Source: Azolla pinnata
Lineage: Eukaryota; Streptophyta; Polypodiopsida; Salviniales; Salviniaceae
Direction of reading: 5' to 3'
Length of the DNA stretch: 27,177 nt
Assembly: GCA_037176905.1 (NCBI GenBank)
Contig: JBBBWG010004324.1
Location: forward strand, 2,705-29,881
Shown here one piece after another: positions 10,501-22,833 of the stretch (the stretch's first letter is position 1; the number at the start of each line of letters is the position of its first letter). A program made the position numbers and the translations under genes. The notes under the pieces are model-generated. The model searched no databases, was not told the DNA's origin, and saw nothing but the letters and a program-made list of their open reading frames with translations.

Positions 10501-13500
10501 TTGTATATAAAATGATCTTATTGCTGAAATTTCTGTTAATGTACCTTCCTTTATAGCTCATGGTTGAAAAGCTGGATAACTAGCATAAATACACAGAAGG
10601 GGTACTGTCAATTGTGAACCATTTGCATTTCTGTTTTCTAGTTTGAACGATTTTGTAACTCTCTCACTGGTCACTTATTATATAATAGATGTCAATCAGA
10701 AACATTGGACCTGATAAGAAGTTTTTGATATCGCCGGATCTTCTACCTGTCAATGATCTATAGAATTTTTTGTGCATATGAAAAATAGATGTTTCACTTC
10801 TGTGGTAGTGTAGATGCCCAATCGAAATCCACTTTCCATTTTGAAATAGGGAAAGGTAACTGATAATGTTGCATTGACAAACATGTTAAAGTTATAATAC
10901 TCTTTGTTAAGTGAAAAATATTTTACCAAAATATTTAGTGTTTGATGTCTAGATATCAGCATTTACTGTATTTACCTCAGCTCTATGTTTTAACTTTGAA
11001 ATACATTCTTCATCAGCTTACTGTATTATTTATTATGTATTGCAGGCAATAAATGGCTTGAAGAATGTAGATTCTACTGCAATGCTTCAGTTTTTACAAT
11101 CCATCTTAAATATGCTTCTCCAGTTAATTGGTGATGGTGGTGAAACTTTGCAAGTTAGTTTCTTCAGTCCAAAGGCAGCTCATATGTTTTTGATTCTGAG
11201 TGTTGTCCAGTATCTTTATTATATTTGGATGGATGGTGGTTTAACAAAGATTCTTGTATTTATTCTCAAGAAAGTGTCATCATGAAGGCCATTCTTTAAG
11301 AACTGACTCTGTGAAACTCATACACAAAGAAATATCCTGCACAATTCATCATCTTTGCTGCTAAAACATTTGTTAGCGCATCTGTGGACAGATATTGCAT
11401 GGTATATCTCTGTGTAATTTCAGGTCTGTGTTTGCTTCCTGTCAAGCCCCATTTCATGAAGAGGGCTAGATTTTGACTGAATTTCCGTGATGCTTGTCCT
11501 CTGCTGTGTGAAAAAGTTTTTATGCAGTCTCAGAAAACAAGAGGAATCAGCAATCTGCACGTCTATCAGAAACCTAAATGATTTAGGAGAACAAACAGTT
11601 GACAGTGTCACTGTATTGTTATGGCTTTGTCATGAAAATAACAAGACTTCTAAGGCCTGTTTCTCGTTCATAGTCTTTAGCAAACTTGTAGACGAAGGTT
11701 TTAATGCTTGCTTGTATTCTCTCTTGTGGTCAAGTGACTAGTGTTTGTTGCACATCTGTTTCACATAGCATAGTACAATATCTTTTATGATAAAAAGAGG
11801 TATCCTCCTGTTGTGCAGGTAGCGGCATTTCGTGCAATGGTCAATATTCTAACGAGGTAGGTTAGATTTTCTATTGTTTTCTTGTCAAGAATATTTTGTT
11901 TTGGGGGTAGGAACATAGAAGTCCTTTGCGACTAATTAAATACATTATACACCCATCAGCTTAGGCTTTTGCCAGCATAATTCAGCTCAATTTCTTTGAA
12001 GTTTGACTGTGTATGTCCCTTATTTTTGGTGAATGATATTTATAGGGTGCAGCAAGAATCATCTGATGGGGCTGAGAGGAACCGGTTCCTTGTACAGTAC
12101 ATTGATTACTTGTTTGATGACTTTGATGGTAGGCAGCCGCCTGTTTACCCAGGTCTTTGTACCGTCTGGGGAAGTCTAGCCCGAAGCAAGGTGCCAAATT
12201 TCTTCTGTTTACATACTTCCGTCATGTTTTCTTAGTTGTGGTTGAGTGTAAAGTTTAGTAAATGGCCATATTGAGGATGAATATTAGAAGTGTGAAATGT
12301 TGAGGTGAAGACTGAACGTTTCAATTCTGTTGCCTTCAAGACAGATATTCAAACATCAAAGAAATGCATTATGAGTTTGTTGAATTCCTAATATAGTTTT
12401 GAACTTCAAGATCCATTGTTTGTAACCAATAGGGTAGTCTTCCTTGTTTTCCTGTTCAATAATGTATCATATTTTACGATTGAATATGGAACCTCAATAC
12501 AGACTAAAGCTGTAACATGTTTTCATTTCCATTTTATATCTGGATGGTAAAGGATGATTCTAGGATAACGCCTTACTACTTGATGGTCTTTTTTCGAGAG
12601 GAATATGATGGGTTTTCTTTTTAAATTTATTTTCTATCTAGGCAAAAGGCTATCGCGTTGGACCTGTTTATGATGATGTGCTGTCGATGGCATGGGTGTT
12701 TTTAGAGCTTATTGTAAAATCAATGGCTTTAGAGCAAGCTCGCACATATTCTGGTAGTCTTCCTATGGGTGAGTGGCAAGTGCTAGTTCAAGTCCAATCA
12801 TTTAACTCTTCTCATCATCTCCTGTTTGTCTAGTTCTTCCTTCCAGTGGCAAAGCCTGTCAGCCTGGAAGTTGTGTTGTTGATTGGTATTTCAAGTTTGG
12901 AATGTCTGAGACATATAGGAGAATTTGTTTTGTTCAGTTTGTTAATTCTCTTGCATTTCGCTTCAGGTGAAGAGATACCACCTTTACCACTGAAGGATGG
13001 AGTTTTTAGATGTCTTGGCCAGCTCTACGATTGCTTACTCACAGAAGTACATGAAAGAAGCAAAAAAGGAATTGGACTTGCAAAACGCTTGAACGGGAGT
13101 CTTGGTTTCTTTTGCCATGATCTTCTCTCCGTTATTGATCCACGCCAAGTTTTTGAACTGGTAAACATAAATAAACGAGCTTAGTTTAAAGTTAAAGTTC
13201 ATACTGCAATTGAATGTGGAAGATGATGTTTGATTCATTCTCTGCATTTGGAAAATAGTTCATCTCTTGGCTGACCCTAGTGTTAAAATCTTCAAATTTG
13301 GGTCTCCTAGTCCTCAAAACTTTTAGGTGGTTGAATAGGAGTTGATAATGATTTCACACACCTATGATAGAAACCTCTAGATGGTGGAATGTTCTTTTAA
13401 ACATTCGTTTGTGTCATGCTTGCTATTGACTTTGTTAACTAAACTTCTATTGGCGTTTTCTGAATTAGGAGATGTAATTTGCAGGTAGCCTTTTATATTA

Positions 13501-16500
13501 ATAAATTCACTGGCATCTGTCAACCATCATTGCATGAATGCAAACTCACATTTTTGCAAGTGGTGTGCGACCATGATTTGTTTGTAGAAATGCCTGGACG
13601 GGATCCAGCAGAGAGGTTAGTTACTTAAGTTGGTAATGAAGTTGTCCAACGATGCTTCCATACTTCACTGTCCTTTATTTTCTAAAGTCTACTCTGCAGA
13701 ATTTGTTATATTTTATCTGAAGTTCATATTTTAAATTCAAATTGGTTGTTAAAAATTTTGCACGTGTATATTTTCCAATACACAATCCTCAAGCAAGATT
13801 CTGATGTGTTTCTTAAATTGATTTAACTTGCAGAAATTATCTGTCTTCAGTTTTGGTTCAGGAACTTTTTATGTCATGGGATCATGATGACATAGCTCAA
13901 CGTGGGAAGGTGAGAGTGCATTCTGTGTGAAATCTGTCATTTCCTACCCCCAGGAAAGCATATGCAGATACAACTGCTTTTATGATATTGTTTTCCATGT
14001 GCTGATAGTATTTCTTTACATCAAGGCTGCCCGTATACTGGTGATATTATTGTGCAAACATGAGTTCGATGCTCGGTATCAGAAAACTGATGACAAGCTA
14101 TACATTGCGCAGCTGTATTTTCCTCTAATCGGCCTGGTAACTATTTTCTTATGCTCGATTGTTTCTTCTGGAACTTTTAATGATGGATATATAATCAAGC
14201 TTAGCAAACATCATATAACTCAGAATTTTACATGACATTGATTGAATACTCACACTGCAAAGACTGCTCAGTAGTTTTGGATGATTGCGAGGATTTTGCC
14301 ATATTGACTACAATTTAAAACCCGACTTTACTACCAGATGTAAACCATAAAGTGCATTCCACATAAATGTAAACTATAGATTGTCCATTTTCTGCAAACA
14401 TTCAGAAACCATTTGCTGGAGAATCATGCAGAGTCAATACTATGTTTTTGTTTTGCATGTACCTTATTTGACCTTGTTTGCCTTTTACGATAATGAAGAT
14501 CCATGGAGAGAGTGAGAGAGAATAAGAGAGGAAGAAGAGAGACCAAAAATTTCATTCGTTCATTCAGATCCTGGATGAAATGCCTGTGTTTTACAATCTC
14601 AGTTTAACACAGAAGCGAGAGGTTCTCATTTGTGTTCTGCAAATAATACGGAATCTTGATGACATCTCTCTCACAAAAGCATGGCAGCAGAATGTGGCAC
14701 GAACAAGATTGTTCTTCAAGTTGCTAGAAGAATGTCTTCTGCTTTTTGAGGTAAATATCATGATGGAAGGCTTGAAGAATCACTATAATTGGTAGTGGGT
14801 TGATATTCATATAGACATTGATAAAGTTTGAAATTCCTATGTTTTTGTTATATACTTCATTATAATTCGTGTATCTTTTGGTCTAGTTGGGTGTGTCGAT
14901 TTACAACTCTGTCCATACTGCCCATGTGAAAAGAATTTCTTGAACACTGTTTAATAGGCAAGCTAGACTGCTTTCTGATCAGGAGATTATACTGGAAGAT
15001 TAGGTAGGAAAATGCATAATAGTTGTAACAAAAGCTGTGTAATTTTCAGGCTATATTGATTCATACGTTTTAATGAACACACTGTTAAGTTGACATTTAC
15101 TATAACTTGAAATGTGCATCTACATATTCAACCTTATATGCATTTACGGGATATTCTTTTCAAGAAAGGAACGTGTCTCTGGAATTTAACAACTTTTTGC
15201 TACTTTATTCAGTACAAAAAGGCTCCTGACAGCTTGCATGCAACATCAGTCCCGGCATATCCACCAGCAGAGCCTGAAGCTGCTATTTCCCCAAAATATT
15301 CGGATATGCTCTCTCCTGCTGTGCACGAATATCTGAATGAATCATCAAGACAAGAAAGCAGGGTATGTCAAGTATGGTAGACTAAACATGGTGGTTTGCA
15401 AGCATTAAAAAAACATGGCCGTAAATATTCAAGCATGAAGCTCATATTATTAATGTTTCTCAATCCACATTCAAAGGAGAGGAAAATTTGCTTTGCAAGA
15501 AACCTTAGACATTGCAGGTACCAAGTGAGAACGGATATGCATGGCAGAGATTAAGTCCACAAATAAGCTCCCCAAGCCAACCATATTCTTTGCGTGAGGC
15601 ATTAGCCCAAGCACATTCATCAAGAATGGGAACATCAAGCCGTGCAATGCGTGAAAGTCTACACCCAGTTATGCGACAGAAGCTTGTAATGTTACATATT
15701 TAAATCGATTTTCTATCTGTTTCTCATGCGTTCTATTCATGAAGATTAAGATTTAAGCCGATAATGTTTTGTCATTCAGGAACTGTGGGAGGAAAATCTT
15801 AGTGCAGCTGTGAGTCTTCAAGTGTTAGAGATACTTGAGAAGTTCTCTGAAGCTGCATCTATCCACAGTATCGCAACAGATTACTTAAAACTCGATTGTG
15901 TTACGGCAATAATTCTGGCATGCCTTTCACGGAGCCAACCTCTTGCATTCTGGAAGGCATTTTTCCCAGTCTTCAATAACGTTTTTAACCGCCATGGGGG
16001 AACACTCATGGTCCGTGAAAATGACCGTTTCTTGAAACAAGTTGCATTCTATCTGCTACGCCTTGCAGTTTTTCGGAATGAGTCCATTCATAAGCGGGCT
16101 GTGCTTGGACTTCAGATTTTAATACGAGTATGCACACAACACATCCTTTTATTCACTCATGGAATTTAATCTGCTTATACATATTGATTTCTTCTTCCAT
16201 TCAGTTTTTTGGTCTCAGTCAGTGAATTTTGTCTACAGAACTCATTTTACAACTTCCAGGGCACTGCGAGATTGCGTGTCATGTTGATGATCACCCTTTC
16301 TGAACTGATGTCAGACATTCAAGTAACACAGATGCGGTCTGATGGACAGCTTGAAGAAAGTGGTGAGGTACGTCGCCTCCGGAAGTCTTTGGAGGACTTG
16401 GCTAAAGAGAACACGAGTTTGGATCGTCTTACAGACTGTGGTGTAAGTATAACAGCATTGGATGCTGTCATAGAAGGATCCAGAGAAAATAGATGGAGGT

Positions 16501-18567
16501 GGGTGGAAGTCGAGGAGATATCGAAGGCACTGCTTCGAGCACTTGATGCTGGCACTGAACACGCCCTTTTGGTAAGGGAGTGCTAACTAACCATGGTTCT
16601 CGTTTGCATAATTTTTTCCCATGCCTTGGCTTATATGTAGATCACAAGATAACCTTATATATTGTCATCCACCGTAGGGGCCCATCTTATCAGTTGACAA
16701 GTATGCTGCCGCTGAAAGCTACCATAGTCTTGCTTGGGCCTATGCTAATGTTCCAGATTTGCACATAATGTGGTTGCTTCATCTGTGTGATGCCCATCAA
16801 GAAATGCAGTCATGGGCTGAAGCTGCACAGTGTGCTGTGGGAGTTGCTGGAGTAATTATGCAAGTAAGTGTTTTGAGAGCGAATAGAACAATACTAAATG
16901 GTACCATGTCGTTCCTCTTTAATGCTGCCTTTATACGAGCATCACTTGGCATCTTACTGGGGAAGAACAACTTGATTGCATTGTCCACATCTTTTAATTG
17001 TATAATGATTCACCTGAATTAAGGTATCTCATGAGTAAGAAAAGATGTCACTATGATTAGTTGTCTCCTGGCTACTCACACGAAAAAGCTGTTTTTACTA
17101 TGTGCAGGCTCTTGTAGGAAGAAATGATGCAGTTTGGGGTAGAGAGCATGTGGAAGCACTGAAGAAGATCTGTCCAATGGTGAGTGATGTGCTTTCTGGA
17201 GAGGCTGTCGCTGCTGAGGTAGAAGGCTACGGAGCATCCAAGCTTACTGTTGATTCAGCTGTGAAGTATTTGCAGTTGGCAAATAAGTTATTCTCCCAAG
17301 CAGAACTCTTTCACTTTTGTGCTGGAATTTTGGAGCTGATCATTCCAGTTTACAAGAGTAGATATGCGTATGCTCAGTTATCGAAGTGCCATACTTCTCT
17401 TACGGGTATATATGAAGCGATCTTGGAGCAAGAAGCCAGTCCGATCCCTTTCATTGATGCAACATATTACCGCGTTGGATTTTATGGAGAGTGCTTTGGG
17501 AAACTGAACAAGAAAGAGTACGTATACAGGGAGGCACGAGATGTGCGTTTAGGTGATATAATGGAGAAACTCAGCCACATATATGAATCGAGACTTGATG
17601 GAAACCAGACGCTTCACATCATACCGGATTCTCGTCAAGTAAACGCAGATGAACTTCAGCCTGGTGTCTCCTACCTGCAGATCACATCTGTGGACCCTGT
17701 CATGGAAGATGAAGATCTGGAAAGTAGGAAAGAGAGAGTTGCATCACATCTATCAGCAAGTATACGAGCTCGTGTATTCAACCATTTTCTTTTCGACACC
17801 CCCTTCACGAAGAATGGGAAAACACAGGGTGGATTGGAAGACCAGTGGAAACGAAGAACGGTGATCGAGACCGTAGGCTCATTTCCTGCTCTGGTTAATA
17901 GGCTTTTGGTGGTGAAGTCACATTCAAGAGAGTTCTCCCCTATTGAGAACGCAATTGGCATGATTGAAACAAGAACTGCCGCACTTCGAAATGAACTTGA
18001 GGAACCCCGGACCTCGGAAGGAGATCAGCTGCCACACTTGCAAAGCCTGCAAAGGATCCTGCAAGGAAGTGTGGCTGTTCAGGTAATAACAGTTTCCCTT
18101 GCATAAATGCAATAGGAGTTGGGATGTATACTTGTCCCAAAGGCATGTATAGGCATGTAATTTTCTTAACGTAATGCACTTGAAAATATTCATTGTAGTT
18201 CATGCATATAGATACCTAAATAAACACACTCAGAATACAATATGTACCTGGTATACATAGATAAACATATAATCATTGATGTATATTAACGGATAGATTA
18301 TTGGTTTACCAGGTGAATAGTGGCGTTCTCGGTGTGTGTACTGCCTTCCTTTCCGGAGAGCCCGCTACAAGGCTCCGATCTCAAGAGCTTCAACAACTTA
18401 TTGCTGCATTGCTCGAGTTCATGGCAGTGTGTAAGCGAGCGATTCGAGTCCACTCCCGCCTCATCGGAGAGGAAGATCAAGAGTTCCACTCGCAGCTTGT
18501 CAACGGCTTTCAGTCACTCACTGCCGAATTGTCTCACTACATTCCAGCCATTTTGTCAGAGCTTTGA
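4599..18567 (+). CDS. SPK1: SPIKE1-type DOCK guanine nucleotide exchange factor (30 coding exons, 1846 aa)
   Basis: Spliced from 30 exons, this encodes a full-length orthologue of Arabidopsis SPIKE1 (about 1830 aa). SPIKE1 is the sole DOCK-family GEF class of plants. It exchanges GDP for GTP on ROP GTPases, acts upstream of the WAVE/ARP2/3 actin pathway and works at ER exit sites and the cell cortex. The start ATG at 4599 opens a peptide with GQRFRRISKLSP, matching the family N terminus. DHR-1 (C2-like) covers about residues 460-615 (FHALDFRIFTRNEP, HHLLFTFFHVDL). The ARM-like middle includes RARTY-to-GEEIPPL, KHEFDARYQK and SPSQPYSLREALAQAHSS. DHR-2 runs from about 1380 to the C terminus (FTKNGKTQGGLEDQWK, GMIETRTAALRNELEEP), ending in HYIPAILSEL. 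No frameshift, stop or missing domain was found. Linkers at about residues 83-125 and 365-459 diverge most from Arabidopsis. The gene converges on the methyltransferase to its right. Confidence 0.97.
8819..10225 (+). other. SPK1: DHR-1 (C2-like) domain-coding exons of SPIKE1
   Basis: Exons 10-13 encode roughly residues 460-617. Conserved landmarks are LYVYPQVISLSRKRNVFMRV, VELRKDDSD, HHLLFTFFHVDL, KLEAPKP and IRELLPHYLQD. In DOCK proteins DHR-1 is a C2-type membrane/phosphoinositide-binding module, so this part is expected to place the protein on membranes. Assignment is by remembered similarity to Arabidopsis SPIKE1; exact domain borders are approximate. Confidence 0.85.
16678..18567 (+). 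other. SPK1: DHR-2 (catalytic GEF) domain-coding exons of SPIKE1
   Basis: Exons 28-30 encode about residues 1376-1846. The module includes the helical lobe A (DLHIMWLLHLCDAHQEMQSW), the central lobe (DATYYRVGFYGECFGKLNK, FTKNGKTQGGLEDQWK) and the C-terminal lobe. The segment GSVAVQVNSG spans the 18082/18313 splice junction and corresponds to the DOCK helix-10 insert region, which carries the valine nucleotide sensor. The large 975-nt exon 17108-18082 is the most conserved part of the gene and carries most of the domain, consistent with an active exchange factor. Confidence 0.88.
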
Positions 18568-20700
18568 TGGGTGGTGTGTTGTATGTGTAATTTCACCTCC
18601 TTATAACCTCTCCCCCTTCCCATTCATGTAACATAATTGGGTTCATTCTTTTCATCATATACGTATTTTTGTAAGATGTGGTTGTAACAGTTGTATACAA
18701 ACAGTTGTACCATGCGTTAATCCGTTAACGATCTCTCTCTCAGGAATGCTGTGTATTTTTCTGCTTATATTCTCAGGAATCTTGTGCTCCATCTGCTTCA
18801 TGTTTGTGTTTTTGAATGCCTATCCTGGTGAGAGCCTTACATGCCTCACTGAAACTCATCATTACATTTCGGCGTGTTTCCTGTGGAATCTATTCTATAG
18901 AGATCAGCAATTGTTTTTATTCTTTTGCACATGGAAATGGAGTCATTCATCATTTTGGTTTTGGAATGTCTGAATCCCAGATACTTTACTGTCAATTTGA
19001 GCATTCAGGCTGGAAGCTTTTTACTCCTTAGTTACCGTGCCAGAGACCCTGTCGAAGGAAGGGCTTTGAGGTGGTTTGATGATGAATCAAAAGGTCCTGA
19101 AAGGTACCGGAAACAGTGAATAATCTTTTTCAGTCAGCTTTCAGGTTTGACATTGAAAACGCGAAACATTATCATAGAATTTCTCCATCTTTTGCTCTTC
19201 TTTTCATAACACAAAATCTGGCTTTCAATTCCAGGAAAGGATTCGCTGCTGTGCTCTGCTTGGAAGCAAAAACAAAAAGAAAAAAGAGCGTAATGGGAGA
19301 CAGGAAGGATTGAGTCTGGGGAAGTGGACCTCAGATTGATGAGTAGAAAGGCTTGAATTGAAACATGCGTGCTACCATCGTATTAGCTTTACAAACTGTA
19401 AAAACTGCAAAAACTGTAAAAGCTGTAAAGTGTATAGGGAAAGAATCTTCGTGCTGGATGGTAAAAGATTGGGAAGAAAAGCCAGCCAAATGACAGTTTA
19501 TGCGTGGAATTTTGCAGTGATTTGTTAAGGTCTTGGGTCTTTGAGGCTAGATACATACAGATGTGGAGCCAGTATAATTTCAATCCACCAACTGCTCCGA
19601 GAGCTGTATTTGTAGTAGCCCATTTCACTTAAGGGTTGGCCCCAAATCAGCTCTCGGACAAATCTGATCGATCCACACAGCAACAGCTGATTGAAAAGCA
19701 CAACTACTATGCCTCATGACTTGTAGTCGAAACAAAACACCCTCATCGGTTAAGAAAAACTAAAGAAGAATATCGTTGATCGATTATCAACCTAAGTAAG
19801 AGGACAGATTGTCCATAGATATGGATGTAAAAGACTTTTGATTTGACCAAGTGTTAGACCTAGTAAATCAACATGAAGTAATCATCATTCTACTGGATTG
19901 CCTTGTTCCATAATACAAACTCTACTCTCTTAAAGCTCTGACACAAAGAGAGGCAAATCCTGCCAGCTATTTTTTTTTTCCAAAACCCACTTCACGAGAG
20001 CAGTGTACATATAGCCCACTCAACGAGACAATCGAATCTTATGGGCTTCTCTTTGCGTGCAAGGGTAGGCATTGTCTGATCACCTAAAGCCCCAAACCCT
20101 AAACTCTAAACCTACTGCAGGGGCATTTTGAGTACCTTCTAAAACAAGGATGGTGATTCTAGTATTGAGTGCTCTCATCCTTCCCTGTTGTTTTTCCCCC
20201 CTTTAAAAAGCTTTGTGCATTGTGCAGCTGTACTGAAGAGTGATTATCAATCAAGTGGACCTTTATTTTGCTAGAGACATTTCCTGCATCCTGCAAAGCT
20301 GATACAAGTCCAGCATATAGAGCGTAAATGGTAGGTAGGGTTAGAGTGAAGAGCTGGTGTAACTTCTGCCCATGTCCACGTTAGCTGGAAACTTCAGAAA
20401 AGTTAGAACCGAGGCTTCATCTAAATGGAAGATGCAAATGATCCTTTGGATGCCGATCATCGACATTTTCAAATGCGCTCATCAGTTGGAGCGGCAGAAA
20501 CACACTGCTTTTAGCCACAAAACTCAACCAATGATTCATGAAGGTGCTGCAACCTAACCCTGTTGAATGGAAAACATCATAATCTTGTCAATAGATATAG
20601 AGATTTCGATACATAGATAGATACATGCATTGGCTATAGAGATTTAGAAGCATGTCATTGAATGCGGATCTCTACTGAAGGACTTCAGACATAGCACTTG
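18568..20700. other. 3' UTR of SPIKE1 and convergent intergenic sequence
   Basis: T-rich sequence after the SPIKE1 stop is probably its 3' UTR, but no canonical AATAAA signal was seen near it. Short open frames on both strands (for example ending at 19119) have no recognisable domain. Minor repeats are four copies of a ten-base AAACTGTAAA-like unit at 19391-19430 and a telomere-like CCCTAAACTCTAAACC stretch near 20096-20112. No gene, RNA or mobile element can be supported. Confidence 0.5.
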
Positions 20701-20719
20701 AAGAATACAGAACTCTTCC

Positions 20720-20742
20720 AGAGAGAGAGAGAGAGAGAGAGA
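20720..20742. repeat. AG dinucleotide microsatellite
   Basis: About eleven AG units in a row, located downstream of the minus-strand methyltransferase stop, probably in or just past its 3' UTR. Confidence 0.9.
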
Positions 20743-21222
20743 ACTCATTGGCTCAGTGATACCTGTGCCATATCTCGCTCTGTATCCCCTAGCCAGATTG
20801 AACAAGAATGTGAGAGACATAGGCTTGCCATATAGGTTCCTTACATCACCAGCTGCATCACTGTGTGTAGATCACTATCAACAAATAGCATCCCTGAAAG
20901 ATATCGATGTATCCTCCAAAAAATATACCAGCATTCCATCAAAGAATGAAAACACCCTTCTACTTTAGCATACACAACCTGCCTGGTTGACCCCATACCA
21001 TATCTTGTCGTTGTTCTTCGAAATAAGCGAGGGCTATACAACTCTTCAACTGACTAGCCAAGTCAAACATAGACTGCAAATGAAATAAGCTTGTCACAGA
21101 ATGAGATAGCGCTAACTCGTAACCAGATATGTCATAGACCATCATGGAGAAGTCTGTTACCCTTCGTCAACCACACCAATCATCGGATGTAAAACGCCTT
21201 ACAAGGAAAAAAACTCGCGCTT
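20743..21222 (-). other. Probable 3' UTR of the methyltransferase gene
   Basis: This lies immediately downstream of the methyltransferase stop codon on the minus strand. Small open frames on both strands here show no recognisable domain. Its 3' end cannot be fixed from sequence. Confidence 0.35.
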
Positions 21223-22833
21223 TCAAGTGCTGGTACTTGTCTGGTTAAACTCATGCCATATCTCATAATGATTGAAAAGCAGGCTATCATGAGTGTGTTT
21301 CCCCACATAGTTGAGCTTCAACCTGGCTAATCGCTCTTGGCACGCTCCCGCAGGTAAACGTGTACAGAACTTGATGTTGTGAGAAACAAATATCCGGCCC
21401 TGGCCAGGCACAAGAAGCTTAACCAGACGCTCTAACCCTGTCCATACAAGTGTGTCTGGCATATGCAAGAAGACGGCACTTGCATAGATCAGATCATACA
21501 CGGTGTGCCCAAGGCTATCAAAGTTCATGTCCTCCCCTTTAATAATAAGCGGCCTCTTGTGTATCAAACCTTGAGAGGGAATCTCATATCTCAAGGAAGC
21601 CATCAGTGAGAGATGATCTCTTTCCACACAATGATAATGGGTTGGAAGCAAGAATCTGATGAAATGAAGCCCAACCCTTAACGTACCGCATCCAATCTCC
21701 AGAACCTGGTGTCTAGGCCTCAAAGCTACGGCTTTCGCCAAGAACTCGAACACATCTCGTCCGCCTGCCCATGGCTCTCCATAGTTGCTATGATGCTCTT
21801 CTACCAGCAATTCCGCTGGACATGGCAGGGCAGTATGATTGGATCCGTCTTCGTAATGTGATATTCCTTTAAATCTGAATTTACAACAGCAATAGAACCT
21901 CAGAAATGTCACAAATGGCAAGAAAACCATCCCATTTCCGATATTATGATCCATATACATCACTTGTATCATGAAAGCATCATTTGTTTTCTACAAATCC
22001 ATGCCCACATTTTGCAATACGTTTCTCCGAATGCCTCCGTACAATAAAATGTATACACAGAAATAAATCGGAATCGAAAGAAAGCGTGCATGTGACGGAC
22101 AAGCATTTCCAGGGGATTAAGGATTAGGGATTAGAAATTCTAAACAGATTGGGGTTTAGGGTTTCTTTATCCTTCTACATCTGCGATTCATCATCATCGA
22201 TGATGCGTAGAAAATCATCAAATTTATGATTTGGCAAATGTCTGGCATGCAACTTTCGTCATCATCATGCATATACAGACCAGAAATGAGGAAACGCCTT
22301 TCGCGCTTTCGATGGGCGAATGTGGACTTCATCCCTTCAGACAAAAAATGGGGCGATGCACGCTCCAAGACACCATAATTCGCCACACAGATCTTAGACA
22401 TGCAATGCACCCTGGGGAAAAACGCGTAGCACAGTATGCAGACAAAATCCTTCAGAAACACTGCTACTTACTTGCGAAGATCCGACAGCTGCTGCTGTCT
22501 CGTTCGAGGATTGATCCCTTTACGCAACCGGTGCCATTCGTCCTCGCTTCGAGGGACGTCTCGCACGCCGTTTCTATCGAGCTGGGTTGTTAGCCACCGC
22601 AGATCTTCCTCGGATGGGCCTGCATAAGCGACGTCAAGGTCTCCATCTCCGCCTCCTCCGCCTCCGCTCTTGGGCACCTCTTTCAGGTGTTGAGAGTTGT
22701 GGAGATCCGACTTCTGGGTGCAAATTCGGAGGGGGAAGAGGTTTTGGGTTGAGAGGGCGAGGAAGAGGAAGGAAAGGGCGAGGAAGAGGGCAGGGATGGC
22801 GAGCTTGGGGGAGATGGGCAGAGCGAGAGCCAT
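21223..22833 (-). CDS. N-terminally anchored SAM-dependent methyltransferase (two exons, 337 aa)
   Basis: Exon 1 is 22833-22472 and exon 2 is 21874-21223. The 597-nt intron has a strong donor (GTAAGT) and an acceptor TTGTAAATTCAG, and joins ...QQLSDLRK to FKGISHYEDG in frame (1014 nt including stop). Residues about 10-28 form a hydrophobic signal anchor (IPALFLALSFLFLALS), suggesting a type II protein of the secretory pathway with the enzyme in the lumen. A glycine-rich linker (about 56-62) follows. The class I methyltransferase fold starts near 160: motif I is VLEIGCGTLRVG (178-189), with an acidic ERD strand-2 end and DLIYASAVFLHMPD later. The whole body from NYGEPWAGGRDVFEFLA onward is typical of an uncharacterised plant family. 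The substrate is unknown. The start is the first ATG before the hydrophobic segment. It is divergent from the hydrolase gene and convergent with SPIKE1. Confidence 0.88.
21875..22471 (-). other. Intron of the methyltransferase gene
   Basis: The 597-nt intron contains telomere-like GGATTAGGGATTAG and GGTTTAGGGTTTC stretches at about 22119-22163 (TTTAGGG on the plus strand, opposite to the satellite at the left) and ATC-rich, partly palindromic sequence near 22187-22206. Open frames across it (for example 22156-22461 minus, 22231-22593 plus) are judged chance. Confidence 0.75.

Larger units (their letters stand above)
4597..18567 (+). other. SPK1: SPIKE1 exon map
   Basis: Coding exons: 4599-4682, 5285-5447, 5801-5928, 6739-6851, 6927-6982, 7098-7195, 7441-7578, 7817-8128, 8409-8693, 8819-8986, 9070-9258, 9355-9398, 10153-10225, 10303-10464, 11046-11153, 11819-11856, 12046-12190, 12642-12768, 12967-13160, 13485-13615, 13834-13909, 14026-14136, 14568-14750, 15213-15362, 15518-15685, 15780-16127, 16239-16571, 16678-16863, 17108-18082, 18313-18567. 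The sum is 5541 nt (1847 codons with stop). All 29 introns begin GT and end AG, and phases match at every junction. The first exon probably begins at 4597. Introns range from 75 nt (6852-6926) to 810 nt (5929-6738). Those over 300 nt (starting at 4683, 5448, 5929, 9399, 10465, 11154, 12191, 13161, 14137 and 14751) hold no recognisable gene or element. The intron at 7196-7440 has an AT run at 7229-7244. Confidence 0.93.

Noticed and set aside
4599..18567. SPIKE1 as a pseudogene or frameshifted copy
   Set aside because: Every exon junction keeps frame and the product is full length with all expected segments.
18746..19119. Overlapping plus-strand frames downstream of SPIKE1 as a separate small gene
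   Set aside because: No domain, frames disagree, and the position fits a 3' UTR or intergenic sequence.
22156..22593. Open frames across the methyltransferase intron on both strands
   Set aside because: The intron has strong splice signals and joins conserved flanking protein sequence in frame; these frames show no domain.
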